Assembly: GCF_900105315.1 (NCBI RefSeq)
Contig: NZ_LT629766.1
Span: 1,488,001-1,552,000, forward strand
DNA from: Brevibacterium siliguriense
GTDB taxonomy: Bacteria > Actinomycetota > Actinomycetes > Actinomycetales > Brevibacteriaceae
Direction: 5' to 3'
Length of the DNA: 64,000 nt
The notes beneath the pieces are model-generated. The model searched no databases and had not been told where the DNA came from. It worked only from the letters and a program-made list of their open reading frames with translations. Position 1 is the stretch's first letter. The number at the start of each line of letters is the position of its first letter. A program made the position numbers and the translations under genes. Below, one piece after another: positions 1-7,768 of this stretch.

Positions 1-340
1 GTTCGAGCAGACCGTCGCCGCCCTCGTTGCTGATGAGCGGGATGCCGATTCCGGGGAGTTCGACTCCGATGGCTTGGAGCACTTCGGCGTTGATCGGAGT
101 GCTGTCCTCCTCCGTGCTGGACGGAGAGCTGCTGTAGGCGGAGAGGGCATCAATCGCATCAGCCGTCAGAATGTCGGCATCGATCAGCTGCCCATAGGCT
201 TCTGAATCTTCGTTCGGATTCTGTTCATCAGCGGTACCGGGCGAGGTCGTCAGCAGTGTCAGACCCACTGCTGTCGCCGCGGCGACAGACCCCACCGCGA
301 TCTTCCGACCGGTTCCGGACCGGCCTCTCAATTTTTTCAT
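1..340 (-). CDS. secreted protein, N-terminal part only
   Basis: The frame opens at ATG 340-338 and runs off the left edge of the window, so 113 residues of the N-terminus are visible. It begins with a basic MKKLRGRSGTGRK stretch, a hydrophobic Ala/Val/Leu core and a likely signal-peptidase site after SPGTA, so the product is exported. The mature start (SEAYGQLIDADILTADAID) resembles the opening of actinobacterial choice-of-anchor G surface proteins, but that identification is weak because the body is missing. Its upstream region (341-500) is locally AT-rich, as expected of a promoter. No function is proposed. Confidence 0.7.
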   Translation of the reverse strand, partial: MKKLRGRSGTGRKIAVGSVAAATAVGLTLLTTSPGTADEQNPNEDSEAYGQLIDADILTADAIDALSAYSSSPSSTEEDSTPINAEVLQAIGVELPGIGIPLISNEGGDGLLE

Positions 341-859
341 GGTTCTCCACATCGTTCGGATCCTGATCATTTCCAAGCGTGGCCTGGACGGAAACGGGCA
401 GTTTCCTGGCAGATCCCTCACAACATTACGGAGTAATCAAAAAGTAACCAGCAAATCACAAGAAAAGTTACAGCGTCGTTATAGTTACATTCAGGTAAGT
501 TCGGGATGGCGACGTGGGTGTCTGCCGAAGTGGGCATCGTGATTGCGTTAGCCGATGAATGCGCAGGTGGGGCATCTGCAGGTCCCGCGCGAGTCCTTCT
601 GTTCGAAAGCGTTACAGCCATAGTTAGACTATTGCGATCGTGCTCGATTGTCACGGTTAGAGATGCAGCCATCGGCAAGCTGTGACCATTCAGTGATCAG
701 CAACATCACGATCTCCGTGGTGGGGATGGGGCACCATGGCACCGACGTCGCCCGACTCGATGGACGTGCGAATCTGAACGGACGTAGATGGTCTCACTTT
801 CGGCTCCGGGCGGGGCCGACCAGCTCGATGGTCCCGAGCGCCTGCTCAGCCGCAGCGAC
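341..859. other. gene-free stretch with AT-rich promoter side
   Basis: No convincing gene is present. Positions about 420-500 are much more AT-rich than the rest and carry several GTTAC/GTAAC words (for example near 443, 468 and 484). They probably hold the promoter of the secreted-protein gene that starts at 340 on the minus strand. The remainder (500-859) is ordinary G+C-rich sequence with only unsupported open frames. Confidence 0.5.
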
Positions 860-1108
860 TCACCTGGGTGCGCGAGTCTCGGCGCTGATGAACCAGGCCT
901 GCTGCTCGAATCGGGCGATGCAGCTGTGGTCGATGTCGGCGATCGATGAGTCCGCTGAGTCGACCTCGTGATGCGTGCTGCGCATCGACGCCACGGTCGC
1001 CTCGGTCGAGATGACCATGTGATCGACGGCGTCGGAGGCGATGAAGCCGTGTTCGGCATGTGGCCACCATAACGACGCCGCCATTGGGACGTAACCGCCG
1101 TCAGCCTG
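860..1108 (-). pseudogene. remnant of a Dps-family protein (C-terminal part)
   Basis: The minus-strand frame from about 1108 to the TGA at 862-860 reads QADGGYVPMAASL, then a helix-like segment, then DSSIADIDHSCIARFEQQAW and FISAE. The last part matches the closing helix of Dps/ferritin-like DNA-protection proteins (pattern D-hydrophobic...E-x-Q-x-W-F/M-x-A-E). The ferroxidase-bearing N-terminal two thirds is absent, and upstream the frame runs into the 3' end of the membrane-protein gene (stop at 1101). I read it as a decayed, truncated dps gene. The family match rests on a short C-terminal pattern, so confidence is moderate. Confidence 0.45.
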
Positions 1109-2156
1109 TGCCGGACTCGTCGTCCTGGGCGATGTAGACACGGGAGCGCAGCCGCTGGGCGTGAGTGAGATTCTTCAGGTCGATGTCGCTGTCGAAGCTT
1201 GAGCCGAGTGCGCCGGCGACGACGCCCATCGCTGCGCTCAACCACGCGATGTCGAGGTAGTTCGTCAGCCGGGCTTCCGGCCGGTGGATCGTCTGCGCCA
1301 TGAACTCGGGGTCGATGACGATGAGCCCTCCGGCGAGGATGCCGATGACCAGCACAGCGTAGAGGCCCGTCACGCAGATGACCAGTGTGAGCACAGTGGA
1401 CAGGTTGTAGTAGAAGACGACCTGAGCCAGGCGTTCGTTGAGCGGACGGTCCCAGAGGCGATTGATCGTGATCAGCCAGCCGACCATGACCGCGATGGCA
1501 ATGGCGCCGATCGAGATGAGGCGAGCAGTGGAGAGATGGTGGGACATCTGCCAGATGGAGCTGTAGAAGATGCCGAATGCTCCTGTGGCAGCGGCCGCGG
1601 CCATGGCTCGTGAGAGTCTTCGGGCCATCCGCAGCGGCTCATTGGCCATGGTCATACCCAGGACGAGGCGAGGCCCGCCGGTGAACGTATGAGCGTGAAG
1701 TGTGCGGCGGCCCGACTCGGAGCGGCTTGACCATCGGCCCCAGCGGGGGAGACGGTGGGTCTTCGCCGGCAGGTGACCGTCGGGTAGGAGCTGATTGACG
1801 CAGCTCATATAGATCTTCAGCAGACGACGTTTCGTCGTCAGCGCGCCGAGGGTAGGGCAGGAGATCACGGCGATGTTGCGTGCCGGCAGCACCTCGGCGA
1901 TCAGTGGTTTGCCCTGGGTATGGCGCGGAATGTCCGTGAGCATGATGACGAGGTCCGCTGCAGCATAGCGGTCGACGATCGCGTCGAGAGTCGACAGCTC
2001 CAGTCGGTGGTCGGCCTGGACCCGGAGTGCCTCTGTGCACACATCGACAGTCACATCCGACTCGAAATCCTGCCGGAGGAGTTCGGCAAACTCGTCCTTG
2101 AACGAGGCCACACGGCGGCTCGGTGGCCCGGGATCGCAGATCAGGAGGATGTGCAT
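1101..2156 (-). CDS. membrane protein with cytosolic N-terminal domain, unknown function
   Basis: Product of 351 residues when started at ATG 2156 (MHILLICDPGPPSRR); a longer open frame extends upstream into the galE promoter and is not credible. Residues 1-130 look like a soluble alpha/beta domain (MHILLICDPG...LVIMLTDIPRH...NIAVISCPTLGA). From about residue 175 there are four hydrophobic segments (around AAAATGAFGIFYSS, ISIGAIAIAVMVGWLI, LSTVLTLVICVTGLYAVLVIGILAGG and LSAAMGVVAGALG). I do not recognise the family. It is divergent from galE, and the Dps remnant abuts its 3' end. Confidence 0.8.
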   Translation of the reverse strand: MHILLICDPGPPSRRVASFKDEFAELLRQDFESDVTVDVCTEALRVQADHRLELSTLDAIVDRYAAADLVIMLTDIPRHTQGKPLIAEVLPARNIAVISCPTLGALTTKRRLLKIYMSCVNQLLPDGHLPAKTHRLPRWGRWSSRSESGRRTLHAHTFTGGPRLVLGMTMANEPLRMARRLSRAMAAAAATGAFGIFYSSIWQMSHHLSTARLISIGAIAIAVMVGWLITINRLWDRPLNERLAQVVFYYNLSTVLTLVICVTGLYAVLVIGILAGGLIVIDPEFMAQTIHRPEARLTNYLDIAWLSAAMGVVAGALGSSFDSDIDLKNLTHAQRLRSRVYIAQDDESGTG

Positions 2157-2308
2157 TTTCTCACTGTGGCAGGGCTGTCTGCTCCTGGCCAGGGCGGCGG
2201 CGAATTCCGAAGATTTCCTCACGGGGCTTTCAGGCCGAATCTGAACTCGGAGACCTGAACGCGTATTCTGATACGGACGTGTCGACGAGACGAAGGAGGA
2301 CGCGGTCA

Positions 2309-3304
2309 ATGGCAGTTCTGGTGACCGGAGGGGCAGGATATATCGGTTCGCACGTGGTGCGGCTGCTCGCCGAGCGCGGAGACGATGTGCTCGTCGTTGA
2401 TGACTTCTCCACCGGCATCGGCGCTCGCGTCGAGGGTCTTCCGGTGGTCAACCTCGACCTGGCTGCCTCCGACGCCGAGGAACGTCTGGTGTCCGCGATC
2501 AAGGAACACAGCGTGGACTCGATCATCCACTTCGCCGCGAAGAAGCAAGTCGGTGAGTCCGTCGAAGAGCCGGTCATGTACTTTCGGCAGAACATCGGCG
2601 CGCTGACGAACATCCTCGCCGCAGTTGAAGCGACCGGCATCGAATCGCTCGTCTTCTCCTCCTCGGCGGCGACCTACGGTATGCCCGATGTCGACATGGT
2701 CGCCGAGGACCTCGGCTGCCGTCCCATCAACCCCTACGGCCAGACGAAGCTCATCGGTGAGTGGATGATCGACAACCAGATCGCCGCCTCCCAGATGCGG
2801 GGAGCCACGTTCAACGCTGTGAAGCTGCGTTACTTCAACGTCGCCGGTGCCGGCTGGAACGAACTCGCCGACACCGCCGTCATGAACCTCATCCCGATCG
2901 TGCTCGAGCGGTTGAAGGACGGCAAGGCGCCGATAATCTTCGGCGACGATTATGACACGCCCGACGGCACATGCATCCGTGATTACGTCCACGTCAAGGA
3001 CCTCGCCGAGGCGCATATCGCCGCCCTCGACTACATGAAGGTCGGCGGCACCACGGAGACCGTGTTCAACGTCGGCACCGGGACCGGCGCCTCGGTGAAG
3101 GAAGTCATCGACACTATCGCCGAGGTGACCGGCCGTGACATCGTCCCCGACATGGGCGAGCGTCGTGCAGGTGACCCGCCGGCACTGGTCGCCGACGTCA
3201 CCCGTATCTCCGCCCTGCTCAGCTGGAAGGCCGAGTTCGGGCTTGAGGAGATCGTTCGCAGCGCCGTCGAGGCCGCGGAAATGCTGCCGGACCAAAAGCG
3301 ATGA
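2309..3304 (+). CDS. galE: UDP-glucose 4-epimerase
   Basis: Interconverts UDP-glucose and UDP-galactose (extended SDR family, NAD-bound, cytosolic), feeding galactose into cell-wall polymers. The 331-residue product starts VTGGAGYIGSHVVRLL (NAD-binding GxxGxxG). It has the SSAATYG active-site serine region near residue 120 and NPYGQTK with the catalytic YxxxK. DGTCIRDYVHVKDLAEAH and the VFNVGTGTGASVKEV stretch are typical of GalE. The start is set by a strong AAGGAGG at 2293-2299; an open frame further upstream lacks this. The stop overlaps the next ATG (ATGA at 3301-3304), so the two genes are probably co-translated. Confidence 0.95.
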   Translation: MAVLVTGGAGYIGSHVVRLLAERGDDVLVVDDFSTGIGARVEGLPVVNLDLAASDAEERLVSAIKEHSVDSIIHFAAKKQVGESVEEPVMYFRQNIGALTNILAAVEATGIESLVFSSSAATYGMPDVDMVAEDLGCRPINPYGQTKLIGEWMIDNQIAASQMRGATFNAVKLRYFNVAGAGWNELADTAVMNLIPIVLERLKDGKAPIIFGDDYDTPDGTCIRDYVHVKDLAEAHIAALDYMKVGGTTETVFNVGTGTGASVKEVIDTIAEVTGRDIVPDMGERRAGDPPALVADVTRISALLSWKAEFGLEEIVRSAVEAAEMLPDQKR

Positions 3305-4188
3305 CGCAATCGGATCCAGCCGCCGCGGCGCTGCGTTGGGTCCGATCACGTTCCGTCACAGGACAGCACTTGCCCTTCCTGGCGCGGGTGGCACTGCATT
3401 TCAACCTTGAGGATGGTGCCTCGGAGACCGGAGTGCTCGCGTCGATTCTCGATCACGGGCAGTACGTGTCCCAATTCGTCACAGGCACGAGCAATGGCGG
3501 TCTGACTGCTTTTCCCGGTGGCGACCGATGGCACTGGGAACAGAGGATCTTCGGTGGAGCCTATGACCATGCGGAAGTGCGCCACCGACTGGTCTATGGA
3601 GCTCTTGACCTCGACGGCGACCCCTATGGTCCGGCACCGCGATTCGGGTCGGCCTACCTGAGGCTTCGCCCGGAGACTCTGGTGAGAGCGACCTTTGCCT
3701 ATCCCGATAGCACTTTCGGTCCGGAACTTTTCGGGGTTGCGGACCGGATGGGGCTCATTGCGAACTATCGTCGTGACGAGCGGGCGACCGACCAGGCGGC
3801 TGCCCAGCTATGTGGGATCGTCCGCGATCGTCTCGACCACTACATCGAGGCTCATATCCACGGTGGGGTCAGGGTGCCCGAAGACGTCGAAGTGCTGGTG
3901 ATCGATCCCAGCTTCGACGATCATACGGTGCTCGAGACGGCCGACCGCTGTGGTCTTGCCGTCGAGACTCATCCGGGCTATGTCGCCGAGGTTGCCGAGA
4001 TCGCCGCGCATCCGGAGTATCGGGGGCAGGACGTGGTCGATCTCGCACGACGGATCGCGCAGGCTATGGGGAATTCAGCGCAGCTGAGACCCATCCATAT
4101 CGCACGCGCCCGCCGGGTGTGGGATCTCGACGGACAGCAACTGAAGAAGGTCTGGCACTGCCTCGCGCGATTCGGACGGGCTTGGTGA
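3301..4188 (+). CDS. DUF3626 family protein
   Basis: The 295-residue soluble protein has the features I associate with DUF3626: an early FLARVALHFN motif, an RHRLVYGALDLDGDPYGPAP box, FGSAYLRLRPETLVRATFAY and a later HIHGGV. These His/Asp-rich motifs suggest a metal-dependent or hydrolytic fold, but no activity is established for the family as far as I know. It overlaps galE by 4 bp, so it is translationally coupled to it, although a shared pathway is not obvious. It ends 9 bp before the convergent lipoprotein gene, leaving no room for a long terminator. Confidence 0.8.
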   Translation: MTQSDPAAAALRWVRSRSVTGQHLPFLARVALHFNLEDGASETGVLASILDHGQYVSQFVTGTSNGGLTAFPGGDRWHWEQRIFGGAYDHAEVRHRLVYGALDLDGDPYGPAPRFGSAYLRLRPETLVRATFAYPDSTFGPELFGVADRMGLIANYRRDERATDQAAAQLCGIVRDRLDHYIEAHIHGGVRVPEDVEVLVIDPSFDDHTVLETADRCGLAVETHPGYVAEVAEIAAHPEYRGQDVVDLARRIAQAMGNSAQLRPIHIARARRVWDLDGQQLKKVWHCLARFGRAW

Positions 4189-4197
4189 GGCCGGGCG

Positions 4198-4842
4198 TCA
4201 CTCCGCGGGTTTCATCTCGCTTTCGACGACCCATTTGTGATTCGTCATCTCCATCTCATCGGTCTTGATGTCGACCATATAGACGGTCTCGCCGGTCGCT
4301 GAATCGATGGTCGCCTCGGCGCCCTTCATTCCGGGCATATGATCGGCATTGACGGTGGCCTTCGCTCCTTTCTTCAGGGGCGCCTTCCCCGGGGTCTCGA
4401 GCTCTTCGTGGACGACCCACTTGTGATCCTTGACCGGATCTCCGCCGTCAGTGGGCGTGTAGCTGATCGAGTAGGTTGTCGTGTCGAAGGCGCCGGAAAC
4501 GGTTGCCTCAGCGTCTTTCATTCCCGGCATGTGATCAGCTGAGAGGACGACGGTGTCGCCGACGGCGAACGTCGGGTCTTCTGCCTTCTTGATTCCCTCC
4601 GGTGGGTCGCCGCCATCGGCGGCGTGCCCTTCGTGGCCGCCCGACTCGCGTTCTGACTCGCTGGTCTTCATGTCTTCGTGATCGGATCCGCTGGTTTCGT
4701 CCGATGAGGATTTGTGGCTGCCGTGACTGCCATCTCCACCGGATCCCTGGGAGTCATCGTTCGCAGTTGAGCAGCCTGCCAGTGCCAGTCCGAGCGCTGC
4801 GGCGACTGCGGTGAATCGGATGGTCGGTGTGAACTTCTTCAT
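4198..4842 (-). CDS. YdhK/CopL-like copper-associated lipoprotein (DUF1541)
   Basis: A 214-residue lipoprotein: the signal peptide MKKFTPTIRFTAVAAALGLALAGCS ends in a lipobox (LAGC). A His/Ser/Asp/Glu-rich linker follows (HGSHKSSSDE, HEDMK, GGHEGHAADGG). Two tandem DUF1541 repeats then each carry an ADHMPGMK(D/G)AEAT motif and an HKWVV motif. His/Met clusters of this kind bind copper; the staphylococcal copper-binding surface lipoprotein CopL belongs to the same family. It is divergent from cueP across a CsoR-type operator, which supports a role in copper binding at the cell surface. Metal specificity is inferred from family and context. Confidence 0.85.
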   Translation of the reverse strand: MKKFTPTIRFTAVAAALGLALAGCSTANDDSQGSGGDGSHGSHKSSSDETSGSDHEDMKTSESERESGGHEGHAADGGDPPEGIKKAEDPTFAVGDTVVLSADHMPGMKDAEATVSGAFDTTTYSISYTPTDGGDPVKDHKWVVHEELETPGKAPLKKGAKATVNADHMPGMKGAEATIDSATGETVYMVDIKTDEMEMTNHKWVVESEMKPAE

Positions 4843-4946
4843 GAGTGGTCTCCTGGTTCTGTGAGACGGCCGTGTCGGATTCGCTCGGCAGTGGAGACGG
4901 GAGCATTCCGTGACATCCCATCCCCTGGGTCCGCCACGTTCAGCCT

Positions 4947-4963
4947 ATACCCCTTAAGGGTAT
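4947..4963. promoter_or_regulatory. CsoR-type copper operator
   Basis: The sequence ATACCC-CTTAA-GGGTAT is an inverted repeat with a 5-nt spacer, the classic form of sites bound by CsoR-family copper-sensing repressors. It lies between the divergent starts of the DUF1541 lipoprotein (4842) and CueP (5016), so one site could control both. No csoR gene is in the window, so the repressor is assumed to be elsewhere. Confidence 0.75.
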
Positions 4964-5015
4964 GATGGCCAAGACGGCATTGGTGCTCCGCACCCGTAGT
5001 GACATGGAGATATAT

Positions 5016-5624
5016 ATGAAGACGACGAAATTCGCGTTGGGTGCCGCGGCCCTTGCGCTAACACTGAGTGGGTGTTCCGCTCCCGGGCCGGGCAGCGGAC
5101 CATCCGCGGATTCAGAAGAATCTGCGGCAGCGCAGCCGGGTTCGGCAGAAGCGCTGCTGGCGGATCTCGATCTGGGCGATGAAGACGTCACCGAAGTGAT
5201 CGACCGCCTCGATCGTCTGCCGGTCGAGGAGAGGCCTGCCGACCTCATGGCCTCGGTGCAGCCGGACGAACTCGTCCTCACCGACGGTCAGCGGGAGGCG
5301 ACGATGGCATTGCCGGAAGGGAGGAGCTACGTGTCCATCGCTCCCTTCGTCGATGCGACGCACGACTGCTTCTACCACAGCCTCACGACCTGTCTCGGCG
5401 AGATGAGCGGGGAGGACGTGGACGTGGTGATCACCGACTCAGCGACTGGTGAAACAGTGGTGGATGAGTCGACGACGACCTTCGACAACGGATTCGTGGG
5501 CTTCTGGGTGCCATCCGACGTCACCGGCACCATCGAAGTCACCGCCGCAGGCAAGACCGGTGCGACCGAATTCTCGACGAGAAGCGATGGGCCCACCTGT
5601 GTGACCGACCTCAAGCTGAAGTAG
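5016..5624 (+). CDS. cueP: CueP family copper-binding lipoprotein
   Basis: The product is 202 residues from ATG 5016, chosen because GGAGA lies 5 nt upstream and MKTTKFALGAAALALTLSGCS forms a lipoprotein signal with lipobox LSGC; an earlier ATG (4962) overlaps the operator. The mature region matches CueP, including LLADLDLGDEDVTEVIDRLD, LPVEERPADLMASVQPDELV and FVDATHDCFYHSLTTCLGEM. The two Cys of that last stretch plus the late Cys in PTCVTDL are the conserved CueP cysteines. CueP was described in Salmonella as a periplasmic copper store and supplier; here it should be membrane-anchored outside the cell. Regulation by the adjacent CsoR-type site is likely. Confidence 0.93.
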   Translation: MKTTKFALGAAALALTLSGCSAPGPGSGPSADSEESAAAQPGSAEALLADLDLGDEDVTEVIDRLDRLPVEERPADLMASVQPDELVLTDGQREATMALPEGRSYVSIAPFVDATHDCFYHSLTTCLGEMSGEDVDVVITDSATGETVVDESTTTFDNGFVGFWVPSDVTGTIEVTAAGKTGATEFSTRSDGPTCVTDLKLK

Positions 5625-5675
5625 TCACGTCAAGGCGAGGCCGACCAACTTCGCCAATTCGATAGGAGTGCGACT

Positions 5676-6821
5676 ATGTCCCACCACATCGTCATCGGAG
5701 CAGGGCTGGCCGGCGCCGCAGCCGCGTACTCCCTGACCGCGCGCGACGAGGACGTCACCGTGGTCGAGCGGCATACTCCGGCCAACGATCGCGGCAGCTC
5801 CCACGGTTCGGCCCGCATCTTCCGATACGCCTACCCCGACCGTCTCTACACCGAACTCGTTGTGCGCGCTCGTGAGCTGTGGGACGACCTCGAGGCGAAG
5901 TCTGGAGCCGAGTTGATCACTCCCACCGGAGCCGTCGACTTCGGCGACGCCCGACACGTGGATCTGCTCGCTGAGATCTTCGAGGACGTCGGAGTCGAGT
6001 ACGAGGTTCTCGACCCGGAACGTGCCGTCGAACGGTGGCCGCAGTTCGCCTTCGACACCGACGTGCTGTGGCACCCTGACGCCGGGGTCATCGATGCTGA
6101 AACCACGGTGACGACCATGCTTGAGCGTGCGGTGGACACTGGGCGGGCGCGGATCCTCAGCGATTGGACGGTCGCCGAGGTGACCCGACGATCCGCGGGC
6201 GGCTTCCGTGTCACCTCGGGAAAGGGGGACATTGTCGAAGGCGACCGCGTCATCGTCGCAGCGGGTGGGTGGCTGCCCGACCTCCTCGGCGATCTTGGGC
6301 TTCCGGAAGGCTTCCTGGATGCGCTGCCGAGGTTCGAAGTGCGGCAGGAGCAGGCCTTCCACATGCCCTACCGTGACGCCGGTGAGGTCGGGCGGCTGAC
6401 CACGCCCTGGCCGACGTTCATCCATAAATCCGGTGAGATGTTCACCTACGGACTGCCCGGCGGCCGGGATGCCGGTTTCGCCGGGCAGAAGCTCGCACAA
6501 TTCAACGGTGGGGAAGTGATTCGTTCGGCGCTCGACCAGGACGGGCAGATCACCGGGCAGATGCGGGCCCGGATGATCGACTATGCGAAGCGGAACCTGC
6601 CGGGCCTCATTCCTGAACCGTACGCGGAGACTACGTGCCTGTTCACGAACACACCGAACGAGGATTTCGTCATCGACGAGGTCAATGGTCTCGTCATCGT
6701 CTCAGCCTGTTCGGGGCACGGGGCGAAGTTCGCTCCGCTGCTCGGCGAGTTCGCAGCCGACCTCGCCATGGGGGCCGGCGAAGTTCCGGATCGGTTCCGA
6801 GTGTCAGGGGTGAGTTCGTGA
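5676..6821 (+). CDS. FAD-dependent N-methyl amino acid oxidase (sarcosine / N-methyltryptophan oxidase family)
   Basis: The 381-residue cytosolic flavoenzyme starts with a dinucleotide-binding motif (IVIGAGLAGAAAAYSL) and the GSSHGSARIFRYAY loop typical of monomeric sarcosine oxidase and SolA. A Cys sits in ETTCLFTNTPNEDFVID, where the family attaches FAD covalently, and the C-terminal CSGHGAKFAP motif closes the flavin site. Such enzymes oxidise secondary amines to amino acid, formaldehyde and H2O2. The formate-THF ligase gene 1 kb downstream would fit one-carbon recovery, although it is not in the same transcript. RBS AGGAG precedes ATG 5676. The exact substrate cannot be told. Confidence 0.85.
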   Translation: MSHHIVIGAGLAGAAAAYSLTARDEDVTVVERHTPANDRGSSHGSARIFRYAYPDRLYTELVVRARELWDDLEAKSGAELITPTGAVDFGDARHVDLLAEIFEDVGVEYEVLDPERAVERWPQFAFDTDVLWHPDAGVIDAETTVTTMLERAVDTGRARILSDWTVAEVTRRSAGGFRVTSGKGDIVEGDRVIVAAGGWLPDLLGDLGLPEGFLDALPRFEVRQEQAFHMPYRDAGEVGRLTTPWPTFIHKSGEMFTYGLPGGRDAGFAGQKLAQFNGGEVIRSALDQDGQITGQMRARMIDYAKRNLPGLIPEPYAETTCLFTNTPNEDFVIDEVNGLVIVSACSGHGAKFAPLLGEFAADLAMGAGEVPDRFRVSGVSS

Positions 6822-6837
6822 GGCGCGATGAGGAAGC

Positions 6838-7587
6838 TCAGCGCTTGGAGGCGATGATGAGGTGCCGCGTCGAATGGGCGACGAACGGTTCGCCGCTGCG
6901 CATTGCAGCGTCGAGCTCACGCAGCTGCGGAAGGTAGTCGGCGACCGCGAAATCGGGCACCCACCATGGGCATTTGCGCAGGATCCACACGATCGCGCCG
7001 ATGTCGAAGAACTCCATGCGGCAACGCACGGTGCGCAGCGTCTCGACCGTGAGTCCGGCCGCCTCGGCGGCGTCCGATTCGGTACGCGGATGCCGCGCTC
7101 TGCGATTCTCCGGCAGCGGCCCGAGGAAGAACTCGATGAGTTCGAATGCCGAGGCCGGTCCGACATGCTGGGCGAGGTAGGTGCCGCCGGGGACGAGCAC
7201 ACGGCTGATCTCCGACCATGCGGGGCTCACGGGATGCCGCGAGGTGACGAGATCGAAGCTGCCGTTGGCGAAGGGCAGTCGGCGCGGTTCGGCCTCGACT
7301 ACATCGACGCCTCGCGGACCGAGCCGGTGCCGAGCCGCGGCGACGTTGGGGCGGTGCGATTCGGTCACAGCCATGCGCGGCGGCAGCACCGGCGCCTCAT
7401 CGACGACCTCACCGCCGCCGGTGTCGATGTCGAGTGCCGCGGTCGCCGTCGACAGCCGCCCGGCGAGCAGCGCCGAGTACCTCCACGGCGGACGCTCCTC
7501 GGTGGCGCGTCCATCGAGCCAGTCGAATCCCCAGCCGGTGACATCGGCGGATTGTGCTTCGGTGACGAGCTCGTCGAATGCGCGCAT
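6838..7587 (-). CDS. class I SAM-dependent methyltransferase
   Basis: Product of 249 residues from ATG 7587 (MRAFDELVTEAQSADVTGW); GGATGGGAAC just upstream gives a plausible RBS, and the longer open frame upstream lacks one. SAM-binding motif I is ALDIDTGGGEV near residue 70. The acidic motif II region is in TESHRPNVAAARHRL, and FANGSFDLVTSRHPV matches motif IV of the methyltransferase-11 type. FDWLDGRATEERPPWRY at the N-terminus is common in actinobacterial small-molecule methyltransferases annotated only as domain proteins. The substrate is unknown. It is convergent with the oxidase gene and divergent from fhs. Confidence 0.85.
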   Translation of the reverse strand: MRAFDELVTEAQSADVTGWGFDWLDGRATEERPPWRYSALLAGRLSTATAALDIDTGGGEVVDEAPVLPPRMAVTESHRPNVAAARHRLGPRGVDVVEAEPRRLPFANGSFDLVTSRHPVSPAWSEISRVLVPGGTYLAQHVGPASAFELIEFFLGPLPENRRARHPRTESDAAEAAGLTVETLRTVRCRMEFFDIGAIVWILRKCPWWVPDFAVADYLPQLRELDAAMRSGEPFVAHSTRHLIIASKR

Positions 7588-7768
7588 GTTCCCATCCTCG
7601 CGCACACGTCTCTCACTCGTCGAGCCACGCTGGGGCCGTACGTGAAGAGACGATATGGGGGCCGCCTCGGCGGGGTCGATGTTGCGGTGGGCGGAACTCA
7701 GTGCACATTGCACGAATTCTCGGGTCGGTGATGGTCACAAAATCGCATAGAACGGGCATGATGGCCTT

